A stretch of 64,000 nt of DNA, taken from contig NZ_BDFO01000001.1 of NCBI RefSeq assembly GCF_001748245.1, positions 6,477,346-6,541,345 of the forward strand, given 5' to 3'. Source of the DNA: Oligoflexus tunisiensis. GTDB taxonomy: Bacteria; Bdellovibrionota_B; Oligoflexia; Oligoflexales; Oligoflexaceae. Position 1 is the first letter of the stretch, and each line of letters opens with the position of its first letter. A program made the position numbers and the translations under genes. Below the pieces are notes generated by a model that saw only the letters and a list, made by a program, of their open reading frames with translations, did no database searches and was not told the DNA's origin. This document shows positions 27,247-36,441 of the stretch, in pieces.

Positions 27247-27464
27247 TTTTTTTAGAAAGAGTGGATTGCTGGGGAGACTGTCCCGTCTCCATTTCGAATC
27301 TTAGCATAGGCATTCGCGCTTTGGGATAAACCGCCCACGTAGGTCAAAATGTCTGAGAACGATCTTTGTATCTTGATGCGTCAAAGCTGCCTTTTGATCT
27401 GGACTCGCCCTTGAATCTTTAGTAAACCAAGTCTCGCTAGAAATTCAAGGGGTAGGACCTATTT

Positions 27465-28154
27465 ATGGTTTGGATGGCAGCACTGGCTTTGGCCGCATTG
27501 AATACTCAGGTTTCCAAAACGAACGAAGTTTCCTGTGATCTTGCGCCCTTTGTGGGGGGCGGATCCAGCAGCGAAGGGAAGCTCGATTCCCTGAATGGTC
27601 TTGGACTTGGCTGCCATATGGTTCTTTACGACGGCGGTAATTGGTCGATTGGGCCACGAGCGGAATTTACCGAACAACGCTGGACCGTGTTTCGTGAAGA
27701 GGACGGCAGCACATTCTTTCATAGCTATCAGGCGCGCACCATCGGCCTCGGCCTGCACCTTGATTATGACTTGACGGACCAATGGAATCTGGCCTACACC
27801 CTCGGCTTCGCCACGGGAAAAGGCACCCAGGATCGGAACGTTTCCACCCCGACCAGCACGCAGAATCTCCACCTGTCCGACATGACCCAAAGGGCCATGC
27901 GCCATGAAATATTGGTCACCCGCTCCATGAACGAGCGCCTGTCCTTCCTGGCAGGCATCCAGTGGGCTGACGCAGACCAAAGCTGGGATGCTGCATCCGG
28001 GCGCCTGAACCGCGAGAATGTCGCACCAGGCAATCTTTTGACGCTGACCAGTGGAACCGGAGCCGATCTGCAAGAACCGCTGCCGCAGTCGGCCGATTAC
28101 GAAGCGTTGAGTTTCAAAATTGGCGTGCAGATGAAGATTTATTCGACCTTGTAA
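27465..28154 (+). CDS. Outer-membrane beta-barrel-like protein
   Basis: Exported 229-aa protein. The N-terminal MVWMAALALAALNTQ is a short hydrophobic leader, followed by alternating strands with Gly/aromatic pattern (GLGLHLDYDLTDQWNLAYTLGFATGKG) typical of small 8- to 10-strand barrels. Family is not recognised. An AAGGGG site precedes the ATG. The 3' end overlaps by 16 bp the convergent lipoprotein gene. The leader is short and lacks the usual basic start, so the export signal is less certain than the barrel pattern. Confidence 0.7.
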   Translation: MVWMAALALAALNTQVSKTNEVSCDLAPFVGGGSSSEGKLDSLNGLGLGCHMVLYDGGNWSIGPRAEFTEQRWTVFREEDGSTFFHSYQARTIGLGLHLDYDLTDQWNLAYTLGFATGKGTQDRNVSTPTSTQNLHLSDMTQRAMRHEILVTRSMNERLSFLAGIQWADADQSWDAASGRLNRENVAPGNLLTLTSGTGADLQEPLPQSADYEALSFKIGVQMKIYSTL

Positions 28155-28771
28155 ACACAGCTTTTCCCATCCTTGCTCACCCCATCCTCCGGATTGAGAT
28201 CGCGTTCGGTAAAGCCGACCGTGATGTGAGGCTGATAGTCCTCCACAACGAAGGCCTGTTTGTCCCCGCCCGCCGCTGCAAATTGCTGGCGCAATTTCTC
28301 ACGGACCTGCAGCAGGCCAGGCGCCTGCACCAAAAGATAATAAGCCGCCAAACGCCGCTCGCCCTCCTTCAGCTGACTTTTGCCAAGACAGTGGAGCTGA
28401 AAGGGAATGGATTGCAGCGAGAGTTTTGCCATCGTGCCATTGATCTGCTCCAGGCTCAGGCGACTGCGCAGAGCGCTCAGCTCCGATGGCGAGATGACTG
28501 TAATATGGGCTTCCCCCCGGCTTTGCAACAGCACGCCTTCCCGTTTTTCCACCTCTTTTTTGACCGCTGCAATCGGCGCATAAGGCACATTCATGCCCAC
28601 ATAGAGGCTCAAGGGCGTCCAACGAAGCTTATGCGTCTCATGGACTTGCGGGTCCACGCGGATGGTCGCATCCGCACGGGGCGGCGTGGGGGATAGTGTT
28701 TCTGTATGCTGACAGCTGATCAGAACCAGGTTCAGAAGGAGCAGCGAAGCCTTGATGGCAAATGGTTTCAT
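28139..28771 (-). CDS. Exported lipoprotein with a 2H phosphoesterase-like domain
   Basis: Protein of 210 aa with a lipoprotein signal (LLNLVLISCQ, C20). The rest carries two HxT motifs about 90 residues apart: H89-I-T91 in AHITVIS and H182-I-T184 in PHITVGF. Paired HxT motifs within about 200 aa are the defining signature of the 2H phosphoesterase superfamily (2'-5' RNA ligase, ThpR, cyclic phosphodiesterases). Those proteins normally act in the cytoplasm on RNA ends or cyclic nucleotides. A lipid-anchored version would face the periplasm or the cell surface. The alternative is a non-catalytic relative, but both histidines and hydroxyl residues are kept. It lies 17 bp downstream of the EVE gene on the same strand. 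Confidence 0.75.
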   Translation of the reverse strand: MKPFAIKASLLLLNLVLISCQHTETLSPTPPRADATIRVDPQVHETHKLRWTPLSLYVGMNVPYAPIAAVKKEVEKREGVLLQSRGEAHITVISPSELSALRSRLSLEQINGTMAKLSLQSIPFQLHCLGKSQLKEGERRLAAYYLLVQAPGLLQVREKLRQQFAAAGGDKQAFVVEDYQPHITVGFTERDLNPEDGVSKDGKSCVYKVE

Positions 28772-28788
28772 TCATAACTCCCAAAACA

Positions 28789-29280
28789 TCAAGCGATGGG
28801 AATCAGTTTAGCCATTTTGCAAATAATCTTCCACTCCTGCGGCCGAACTGGTTGGATGGACAGACGCTGCCCGCGTTGCAGAAGGGCCATCTCCTGAAGT
28901 TCGGGATGCTCGCGCAGGGCTTTTAACGTGATCGGTTCGGCAAAGGACGATACGGCTTCCACGTCCACCATGACCCATCGGGATTTGCCGTCGGCCGCTG
29001 ATTTGGGATCAAAATACGGCGAATCGGGCCGCAGGGCTGTGGGATCCGGATAGGCCGCGCGGGCCACCCGGGCCACCCCGACGATGCCGGGTTCCCCTGT
29101 GCTGCTGTGATAAATAAAAACCTCGTGACCTTCCGCAAATTCGTCACGCATGAAGTTGCGCGCCTGATAATTGCGTACGCCTTCCCACGATTCGCGACGG
29201 CCCGGACGCTGCAAAAGATCCTGCCAGGAAAATGTTTCGGGTTCGGTTTTCATAAGCCAATATTTAGCGGACAAGGACAT
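28789..29280 (-). CDS. EVE-domain protein
   Basis: Cytoplasmic 163-aa protein that is essentially one EVE domain, a PUA-like fold related to YTH and known in some cases to bind modified bases in DNA or RNA. Motifs are YWLMKTEPETFSW at the start, WEGVRNYQARNFM and the VFIYHSS...GIVGVARV core. The length matches thymocyte nuclear protein 1-type relatives. AGGAGGTG lies just before the ATG. The gene diverges from polA across about 100 bp, and is followed by the 2H-like lipoprotein. Its physiological ligand is unknown. Confidence 0.92.
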   Translation of the reverse strand: MSLSAKYWLMKTEPETFSWQDLLQRPGRRESWEGVRNYQARNFMRDEFAEGHEVFIYHSSTGEPGIVGVARVARAAYPDPTALRPDSPYFDPKSAADGKSRWVMVDVEAVSSFAEPITLKALREHPELQEMALLQRGQRLSIQPVRPQEWKIICKMAKLIPIA

Positions 29281-29382
29281 TCACCTCCTGGATGCAGAAA
29301 AGGCGTCTACCCGACGGCTCGAAAATCAGATAAACCTGTACGTTGCCAAGTGCAAGACATTCATTCCCAAGGATTTCCTGAT

Positions 29383-32115
29383 ATGAGTAAACAGCGCCTC
29401 TTTATCATAGATACCATGGCTATGGCCTTTCGAACCTTTTATGCCATTCGTTCGCTGAGCACCTCCAGCGGTCAACCCGTGAATGCTGTCTACGGTTCCC
29501 TGCTTTTTTTATGGGGCCTCATTGAAAAGGAAAGACCAGACTACCTGGTGTTTGCCACCGATAGCAAGGAGCAAACCTTTCGTCACAAACTCTACGAGGC
29601 CTATAAAGCCAATCGGAAAGAGATGCCCGAGGAGCTGGCGGCCCAAATTCCCTTATTATTCCGGCTTTTTCAAGCCATGCAGGCGCCCATCCTGAAAGAG
29701 CCAGGTCTGGAAGCCGACGACTTGATCGGTTCGCTGGTCGTGCAGAAGGCTTCGCCGCAGCTGCATTGCTATATCGTCTCGGGCGACAAGGACTTCATGC
29801 AGCTGGTCGGCCCTCACATCAGCCTTCTCCAGCCGAAAAAAGGCGGGGAAAATGCCGTCTGCGAACTGCAGGGCGTCTTTGAAAAATTCGGCTGCAAGCC
29901 CTCACAGGTTATCGACATCCTGGCTCTGATCGGCGACGCGTCCGACAATGTTCCCGGTGTGCCCGGCATTGGCGACAAGGGTGCGGCCAAACTTATCCAG
30001 GAATTTCATTCGCTGGATGGCATCTATGCGAACCTGGACAAGATCTCCAACAAACGTCAGCGGGAAAGCCTGGAAGCCAATAAGGACATGGCTTACATGT
30101 CGAAGCAGCTGGTGACCATTCATACCGAGCATGTGCTGCATCACGATCTCGGTGAACTGCGCTGCAACCCCGACACCGCCCTGGCCAACCCCGAGCTTCT
30201 GGCCTTGATGGAAGAACTGGAATTCAAACAGTACGTGGATCGCGTGCGCAAGCGTCTGCAGACTCTGCCCAAGAGCACGGAGCTGACCGCCGCGCAGGTG
30301 GCGGAACGGGCCTCGCACCTTTACCAGCTGGTGCGCACGGAAGCGGAACTGAAAAATTTTCTGGAGATCATGAACCACGCGGATGCGATTGCCTTTGATA
30401 CCGAAACCACCGGTCTCGATCGCTGCTCCGATGTGCCGATCGGGGCCAGCTTTGCCGTGGAAACCGGGGAAGCCTATTACGTGCCGTTGCACGAATCCCA
30501 TCGCCTTGTGCCTGAAGAACAGGTGAAGAGCGTGATCGCGCAGGTTCTGAGCCGCCCCGGTGTGCTCAAGATCGGGCACAATCAAAAATTCGATCTTCAA
30601 ATGTTGACCAATATCGGCATCAAGGTGCAGGGCCCGCTCGCCGACACGATGATGGCGGCTTATTTGATCGATCCGATCGAACGCAGTCATGGACTCGATG
30701 ACTGCTGTCTGCGTTATCTCCATTATCGCAAGATTCCAACGTCGGAGATCCTGGACAAGAACAATTCGATGCTGAGCGCGCCTTTGGATAAACTCACCGA
30801 ATACGCCTGTGAAGACGCGGACTATACGCTGCGGCTTTATAAAGCGCTGCGACCCAGGCTTGAGGCCATGGAGCTGACCACCATTTTCGAAACCATCGAA
30901 ATGCCTCTGGTCCCGATTCTGGCGCAAATGGAGCATCGCGGTATCAATGTGGATATGGATATTCTGAGTGAAATTTCCAATAAGCTGGCGGACCAGGCCG
31001 CGATTTTGGAAAAGGAAATCTACAAGGCTGCGGGCGAAACGTTCAACATCAACTCACCGAAGCAGCTGCAGGTCATCCTGTTCGAAAAACTGAAAATTCA
31101 TGAGCTGCTCGGCCTGAAGCGCATCAAAAAAACAAAATCAGGCTATTCCACCGATGTTTCTGTTTTGGAGCAGATGGAAGGCCACCCCTTGCCCAAGGCG
31201 CTGCTGAACTATCGCATGGTCACCAAGCTCAAGAACACCTATGTCGACAGCCTGCCGCAATTGATCCATTCGGGCACCACCAGGATCCACACGAGCTTTC
31301 ATCAGACCGGAACGGCCACCGGTCGCCTCAGTTCGTCGGATCCCAACATGCAGAACATTCCGATCCGGTCCGAAGCCGGTCGCGAAATTCGCAAGGCCTT
31401 CCGACCATCTCAGAAAGACTGGGTTATTGTCTCGGCGGACTATTCGCAGATCGAGCTGCGCATTCTGGCTGCGCTTGCCGGTGATGAGAACCTGAAAGAG
31501 GCCTTTGCCCAGGGCCTGGATATCCATACCGCGACCGCCGCCAAAATCCTGGGCGTTCCGGCGTCGGACGTCACTCCGAATCAGAGGTCCCAGGCCAAGG
31601 CCATCAACTTTGGCATCATTTATGGGATGGGCCCGCAGCGCCTCGCTCGTGAAACCGGAGTGACCATGAAAGAGGCCAAGGAATTTATTGATCGATATTT
31701 TACCAGTTATCCACGGATTCGTGGTTATATTGAAAATTCAATCCAATTTGCGCGCGAGCACGAGTACACACGCACGATTTTGGGCCGCCGCCGGCCGCTC
31801 AAGGAAATCAACAACAGCCAGGATGGGGCTGGACTGGCGAATGCGCAGAATATTGCGGTGAACTCACCGGTGCAGGGCAGCGCCGCGGACCTTATCAAAA
31901 AGGCCATGATCCAGGTCCAAAAGAAGCTGGAGGAATCACGATACCATGCTAAAATGCTTCTTCAGGTTCACGATGAATTGGTATTTGAATGTCCACGCAC
32001 GGAAGTCGAGCCGGTCATGCATCTGATCAAGGATGCGATGGAGCATGCCATGGACCTCGGCGTTCCTTTAAAAGTTGAAGTCGGATTTGGCGATAACTGG
32101 CTAGAGGCGCATTGA
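29383..32115 (+). CDS. polA: DNA polymerase I
   Basis: Protein of about 910 aa with all three classical domains. The 5'-3' exonuclease (about 1-290) shows LFIIDTMAMAFRTFYA, DYLVFATDS, EADDLIGSL and GDASDNVPGVPGIGDKGA. The 3'-5' proofreading domain (about 320-500) has AFDTETTGLD and HNQKFDLQML, and a later YACEDADYTLRLY, so its DEDD residues appear intact. The polymerase domain carries SADYSQIELRILA (motif A), RSQAKAINFGIIYGMG (motif B) and LLQVHDELVFE (motif C). It fills gaps in repair and removes Okazaki RNA primers. The start is ATG 29383; the longer frame back to 29107 runs antisense into the EVE gene. It precedes tatC by 2 bp. Confidence 0.97.
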   Translation: MSKQRLFIIDTMAMAFRTFYAIRSLSTSSGQPVNAVYGSLLFLWGLIEKERPDYLVFATDSKEQTFRHKLYEAYKANRKEMPEELAAQIPLLFRLFQAMQAPILKEPGLEADDLIGSLVVQKASPQLHCYIVSGDKDFMQLVGPHISLLQPKKGGENAVCELQGVFEKFGCKPSQVIDILALIGDASDNVPGVPGIGDKGAAKLIQEFHSLDGIYANLDKISNKRQRESLEANKDMAYMSKQLVTIHTEHVLHHDLGELRCNPDTALANPELLALMEELEFKQYVDRVRKRLQTLPKSTELTAAQVAERASHLYQLVRTEAELKNFLEIMNHADAIAFDTETTGLDRCSDVPIGASFAVETGEAYYVPLHESHRLVPEEQVKSVIAQVLSRPGVLKIGHNQKFDLQMLTNIGIKVQGPLADTMMAAYLIDPIERSHGLDDCCLRYLHYRKIPTSEILDKNNSMLSAPLDKLTEYACEDADYTLRLYKALRPRLEAMELTTIFETIEMPLVPILAQMEHRGINVDMDILSEISNKLADQAAILEKEIYKAAGETFNINSPKQLQVILFEKLKIHELLGLKRIKKTKSGYSTDVSVLEQMEGHPLPKALLNYRMVTKLKNTYVDSLPQLIHSGTTRIHTSFHQTGTATGRLSSSDPNMQNIPIRSEAGREIRKAFRPSQKDWVIVSADYSQIELRILAALAGDENLKEAFAQGLDIHTATAAKILGVPASDVTPNQRSQAKAINFGIIYGMGPQRLARETGVTMKEAKEFIDRYFTSYPRIRGYIENSIQFAREHEYTRTILGRRRPLKEINNSQDGAGLANAQNIAVNSPVQGSAADLIKKAMIQVQKKLEESRYHAKMLLQVHDELVFECPRTEVEPVMHLIKDAMEHAMDLGVPLKVEVGFGDNWLEAH

Positions 32116-32117
32116 AG

Positions 32118-32909
32118 ATGACAGAACAGGGAAAGTTGGACGGTCAAGAAGCAACATCGCGTGGTGATAATCTCAAGGTCATGGGCCTATTGGAGCATGT
32201 CGACGAACTGCGTTCGCGCATCTTCAAGTCCGTCCTGGCGATCCTGATTCTGTTTGTCGGCGCCTTCTATTTTTCAGAACACATTCTCAATTTTTTAAAA
32301 GGGCCTTTGGTGGCCGTTCTGCCCAAGGACTCCAATGCCTTGCACTTCACCGGCCCCATGGATGTATTCATGGCCCAGTGCAAGCTCGCACTCTTTGTGG
32401 CCATGGTCCTCGGCTGCCCGATCTGGCTCTACCAGCTCTGGCGTTTTGTGGAACCAGCGCTCTATGAACACGAAAAGAAGTGGGCCCTGCCCTTTCTCGT
32501 TTCCGCCGTCCTCCTGTTTGTCGCCGGCGTGGCGTTCTGTTACCTGCTCATGGTTCCCTGGTCGCTCAAATATCTGATTGGTCTGGGTCAGAACGTGGCG
32601 ACACCGATCATCACCGTCAGCGACTACATGTCGTTGCTCACTCTTCTCATGCTGGGTTTCGGTATTATTTTTGAAACGCCTATTATTCTGATCGTGCTGT
32701 CCATGGTCGGCGTGATCAGTGCCGAGTCGCTCAAGAAAAACCGCCGTATTGTTCTGGTGGCTTTCTTTATCGCCGCGGCCATCATCACCCCGACCCCGGA
32801 TCCTGTCGGTCAGCTGATCATGGCCTTTCCCATGTGGCTGCTCTATGAACTTTCCATTTTCATCATTCAAATCATTGATAAAAAGCGCAATGCAACTCTC
32901 AATCCCTAA
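32118..32909 (+). CDS. tatC: Sec-independent translocase subunit TatC
   Basis: Polytopic inner-membrane protein of 263 aa that binds twin-arginine signal peptides. The N-terminal cytoplasmic segment MGLLEHVDELRSRIFKSVL has the family-diagnostic H(L/V)xELRxR motif. Six helices follow, with FMAQCKLALFVAMVLGCPIWLYQLWRFVEPALYEHEKKW and the loop with conserved FGIIFETPIILIVLS. ATG 32118 is chosen; a TTG at 32112 overlaps the polA stop. No tatA or tatB gene is adjacent, unlike in E. coli. Its end overlaps the next gene by 20 bp. Confidence 0.96.
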   Translation: MTEQGKLDGQEATSRGDNLKVMGLLEHVDELRSRIFKSVLAILILFVGAFYFSEHILNFLKGPLVAVLPKDSNALHFTGPMDVFMAQCKLALFVAMVLGCPIWLYQLWRFVEPALYEHEKKWALPFLVSAVLLFVAGVAFCYLLMVPWSLKYLIGLGQNVATPIITVSDYMSLLTLLMLGFGIIFETPIILIVLSMVGVISAESLKKNRRIVLVAFFIAAAIITPTPDPVGQLIMAFPMWLLYELSIFIIQIIDKKRNATLNP

Positions 32910-33609
32910 CATTTTCTGCAAGCTGCTGCTGGGCTGTATGCTGCCCCTGGCAGCGGCCGCTCAGACAGCGCCCACGTCCTTCTCACCGCGCGAACATGCC
33001 TGGAGCATCGGCACCAGTACCCGTCATCTCAATATCAAAGCCAGTCATGATTTTCAGGTGAATGCATTCGCCCCTTACATCGACGTGGGACGCGGCTGGG
33101 TGCGTCCATCCTGGTGGAGCCTCGTCGAGCTCAGCGTGATGCTCGGGCCCAATGGAGAACGTCTGCCCGACAGTCCACCGCTCGACTTTATTGGCACCGG
33201 CTTTCGTTTTCGCGCCGGCCATACCATGCCTGGCCAGGTCCTGCGCAAGCCGCACGGGGATTGGGGTGTGGAGCTGGGTCTCGAATACAATGAATGGATC
33301 GCACGATCCTATCAGGACCGGCTGCTCAGCAGTGGTCAAAACTCCGGCAGCTGGGTGGTCCGCAGCCGCTGGATCTTCGTCCAGCCGGCCCTGTTTTATA
33401 GCTTCTGGAAGCCACCCCGGCCCCAGGGTCACAAGCCCGAATGGATCATGACGCGGAATGAAGGTGTGGTCTTCAGTCTGGGACTCAGCGTTCCCATTCA
33501 ATCGGAGATGCAGGCGACCTTCATCCTGGGCGGAGAAAAACTGGGACTCAATGACCACTGGCGGGGATCCTTGGCGTTTCTGTCAGTCACATCCTGGCTC
33601 GGTATTTAA
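32890..33609 (+). CDS. Probable outer-membrane or periplasmic beta-rich protein
   Basis: Exported protein of 239 aa. The signal peptide (LLLGCMLPLAAAAQ) starts at ATG 32890, inside the last 20 bp of tatC, which implies translational coupling. The mature part has strand-like alternation with many Trp/Tyr residues and ends in ...SLAFLSVTSWLGI, consistent with a barrel. No family is recognised. It precedes an M16 protease pair by 66 bp but these may belong to a separate transcript. Confidence 0.65.
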   Translation: MQLSIPNIFCKLLLGCMLPLAAAAQTAPTSFSPREHAWSIGTSTRHLNIKASHDFQVNAFAPYIDVGRGWVRPSWWSLVELSVMLGPNGERLPDSPPLDFIGTGFRFRAGHTMPGQVLRKPHGDWGVELGLEYNEWIARSYQDRLLSSGQNSGSWVVRSRWIFVQPALFYSFWKPPRPQGHKPEWIMTRNEGVVFSLGLSVPIQSEMQATFILGGEKLGLNDHWRGSLAFLSVTSWLGI

Positions 33610-33675
33610 TCAGTTGCTCCTGCCGGTCCTCCTCTGCCATAAAACTCGTGGAGTTTTGGTCACAAGGAGGTTTCA

Positions 33676-35031
33676 GTGAAAGCTTGGCACTATGCCGTGT
33701 GGGGGGCTCTCTGCAGCTTTGCAGGTTCCGCCCAGGCAGTGATGAAAAGCAGCGATGTCGAGGTTGTGCAGTTGAAAAACGGCATGAAGGTCCTGCTGCT
33801 CGAAGACCATTCGATCCCCAATGCAAATATGTATACCTTCTGGAAAGTTGGCTCCCGCAACGAAGTTCCGGGGATTACGGGTCTTTCCCACTTTTTCGAG
33901 CATATGATGTTCAACGGCTCGAAGAACTTCCCACCCGGATCCTTTGACAAGGTGATGGAAGCCTCCGGCGGCTCGAACAATGCGTACACGACCGCAAACG
34001 TGACTGTTTATACCAACTGGTTCACAGCCTCGGCCCTCCAAACCGTTTTTGATCTCGAGGCCGATCGCATTGCGAATCTGGAAATTGATGATAAAAAATT
34101 GGAAAGCGAACGCGGCGTGGTGCTGTCGGAGCGGTCGACCAGCCTCGAAAACGATCCCTGGGAACGACTCTATGAGACTGTGAAAAGCGCGGCCTTTGCA
34201 GCCCATGCCTATTCCTGGCCGGTGATCGGTTTTGAATCCGACATCAAAGCTTGGACCCGCGAGGACCTCGAACGCTATTTCCGCACCTACTATACCCCCA
34301 GCAATGCCGTGATGGTCATCAGTGGAGCGATCAAGCCGGCCGCCGTGAAAAAACTTCTGGCCGAAAAAATCGAAGTGATCCCTGGGAATGAGAAGGTTCC
34401 CGAGGTCCGCACCAAGGAGCCGCCGCAGCACGGGGAAAAACGGGTTTTTGTGATCAAGGAATCGACCACAGCCCCCCAGGTGATGGTGGCCTGGCATGTG
34501 CCGGAATCCAGGCATGCTGATTTTTATGCGCTCGATCTTTTGACGGAAATTCTGACCGGAGGTCCTTCATCGCGCCTCGTCAAACTTCTGGTCGATGAGA
34601 AACGCATCGCCTCCAGTGTGGCGTCGGATCTGCCGCAGGCCTTTGATCCCACCATCTTTGCCATTTTTATTTCCGGGCTGGAAGGCAAGGATCCCCAAAC
34701 GATGGAACGCCTGCTGCTCAGCGAGCTGAATCAGATGAAGACCAAACCGGTCACCGCCCAGGAATTGCAAAAGGCTCAGAACAAAAAGGTGGTTGATCTT
34801 TACCGTCGCATGGAAACCATCAACGGGAAATCGCAGCTCCTCGGTGATTTTGAAGTCTTTCACGGGGGCTATCAAAAACTTTTCGAAGCCGCTGGCGCCT
34901 ATGAAAAGGTCACGCCCGCGGATATCACCCGCGTGCTAAACACCTACTTCCTCAAGAAAAATCGCACGGTGGGCGTGCAGGATAAAAAGGAACCCGCCGA
35001 TTACCGTTACCAAAAGGAGGATCGCACATGA
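33676..35031 (+). CDS. M16-family zinc protease (catalytic subunit)
   Basis: Exported protein of 451 aa. The signal peptide ends in GSAQA. The inverted zinc motif HxxEH is seen in GLSHFFEHMMF, with the distal Glu in ESERGVVLSER, so the metal site is complete. The C-terminal half contains GGPSSRLVKLL, the usual R/Y-containing substrate-clamp region. M16 enzymes with two-halves architecture often work as heterodimers with an inactive partner, as is likely with the following gene. Start is GTG with AAGGAGG upstream; the 3' end overlaps the next ATG by 4 bp. Substrate is unknown. Confidence 0.92.
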   Translation: MKAWHYAVWGALCSFAGSAQAVMKSSDVEVVQLKNGMKVLLLEDHSIPNANMYTFWKVGSRNEVPGITGLSHFFEHMMFNGSKNFPPGSFDKVMEASGGSNNAYTTANVTVYTNWFTASALQTVFDLEADRIANLEIDDKKLESERGVVLSERSTSLENDPWERLYETVKSAAFAAHAYSWPVIGFESDIKAWTREDLERYFRTYYTPSNAVMVISGAIKPAAVKKLLAEKIEVIPGNEKVPEVRTKEPPQHGEKRVFVIKESTTAPQVMVAWHVPESRHADFYALDLLTEILTGGPSSRLVKLLVDEKRIASSVASDLPQAFDPTIFAIFISGLEGKDPQTMERLLLSELNQMKTKPVTAQELQKAQNKKVVDLYRRMETINGKSQLLGDFEVFHGGYQKLFEAAGAYEKVTPADITRVLNTYFLKKNRTVGVQDKKEPADYRYQKEDRT

Positions 35032-36434
35032 GTCCTAAATTGGGACGTTTCCTTGCGTCTGCAGCGATGATCCTGTTGACCCTTGCCGGTCGCCTCCAGG
35101 CCCAGGGTTTTCAGCTGCCCGCCTATGAAACCTACGCTCTGCCGAACGGCATGAAGGTTTATCTGATGCCGCAGAAGGAGGTTCCTCTTTTGCATGTGAC
35201 GGTCGGCATTCAAGCCGGCAGTGCGGCGGATGGTAAACAGTATGGACTGGCTTCCTTCACCGGCGATGCCTTGAAGCTTGGCACCAAAAACTACAGCAAG
35301 GATAAACTCGAAGAGCTCTTCGATTTCCATGGAGCCTACTACGGTTCCGCGCTCGACCAGGATTACACGGCCGTGCAACTCTCTCTGGCGGCCAAGGATG
35401 CGGAGAAACTCTTCCCGGCCTTCAGTGAAGTTCTCCGAACCCCAACCTTTCCTGAAAAGGAAGTCGCAAAACTGCGGGAACGCACGGTTTCCGAGCTGAA
35501 AAAGGCCAAGGAAAGCCCCAACCAGGTGGCGGATGATTTTTTCAACCGCCTCGTCTTCGAAAAGCATCCCTACGGCTCGCCCGTATCCGGAACGCCATCG
35601 AGCATTGGAAAACTCACGCGTGCAGACCTGCAAAAGTTTCACGCCAGCGCCTATCGACCTGAAGTGGCTGCCATCAGCGTGGTGGGTGACTTTGAAATCC
35701 CGGCCATGAAAAAACTGATTGAGAAGAACTTTGCCATCTGGTCGGCAGGAACAGCTCCGGCCAAATCCAGCGTTCCCGATATCCAGGCAGCGGACAAGAA
35801 CCCACAGGTTCTGCTCGTCGATAAGAAGGATTCCCACGAAACCACCTTTCGGATCGGTGGCCCCGGAGTGAAACGCGGCAACGAGGACTGGATCCCGCTG
35901 CAGGTGGTGAATACCATACTCGGCGGACGTTTTACCTCGCTGCTGAACGAGGAGCTGCGGGTGAAATCCGGCCTGACCTATGGAGCCCGCAGTCGCTTTG
36001 AAGGCCTCAGGAATGGTGGAACCTTTTCCATCTCCACCTTTACCGCCACGGATACCACGGGCCGGACCCTGGAGATGGCGATCCAAACCTATCAGAATTT
36101 TGTCAAAAAAGGCGTCGATCAGTCCATGCTGGACTCCGCCAAGGCCTATGTGAAAGGTCTCTTTCCACCCCGCTACGAAACCTCGTCAGCCCTGAGCAAT
36201 CTGCTCATCGAGATGTGGATTTACAATCTCCCGGATGCTGTCATCAATGATTTCGAAGAAAAAGTGGATAGCCTGACCGTGGCCAAAGCCAATGAACTGA
36301 TCAAAAAGCATTTCCCGACAGAGAATCTCAACATCCTCATGATCGGCCAGGCTTCCCAGATTCAGAACATTGCGACGAAGTACGGGACGGTGATCAAAAC
36401 CGATATCGTCTCAGCCCAGGAAGGGCGTCTGTGA
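35028..36434 (+). CDS. M16-family partner protein lacking the zinc motif
   Basis: Exported 468-aa M16 homologue. In the place of HxxEH it reads YGLASFTGDAL, so no zinc site is present and it is probably non-catalytic. The C-terminal NTILGGRFTSLLNEELRVKSGLTYGARS contains the R...Y pair used for substrate binding in the heterodimeric class. A signal peptide (ILLTLAGRLQAQG) targets it to the periplasm. ATGA overlap with the active subunit suggests equal synthesis of the pair, as in mitochondrial-processing-peptidase-like heterodimers. Confidence 0.92.
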   Translation: MSPKLGRFLASAAMILLTLAGRLQAQGFQLPAYETYALPNGMKVYLMPQKEVPLLHVTVGIQAGSAADGKQYGLASFTGDALKLGTKNYSKDKLEELFDFHGAYYGSALDQDYTAVQLSLAAKDAEKLFPAFSEVLRTPTFPEKEVAKLRERTVSELKKAKESPNQVADDFFNRLVFEKHPYGSPVSGTPSSIGKLTRADLQKFHASAYRPEVAAISVVGDFEIPAMKKLIEKNFAIWSAGTAPAKSSVPDIQAADKNPQVLLVDKKDSHETTFRIGGPGVKRGNEDWIPLQVVNTILGGRFTSLLNEELRVKSGLTYGARSRFEGLRNGGTFSISTFTATDTTGRTLEMAIQTYQNFVKKGVDQSMLDSAKAYVKGLFPPRYETSSALSNLLIEMWIYNLPDAVINDFEEKVDSLTVAKANELIKKHFPTENLNILMIGQASQIQNIATKYGTVIKTDIVSAQEGRL

Positions 36435-36441
36435 TCCTATC

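Noticed and set aside
29107..29382. N-terminal extension of DNA polymerase I
   Set aside because: It overlaps the EVE gene in antisense and is not similar to the polymerase start; ATG 29383 fits the family.
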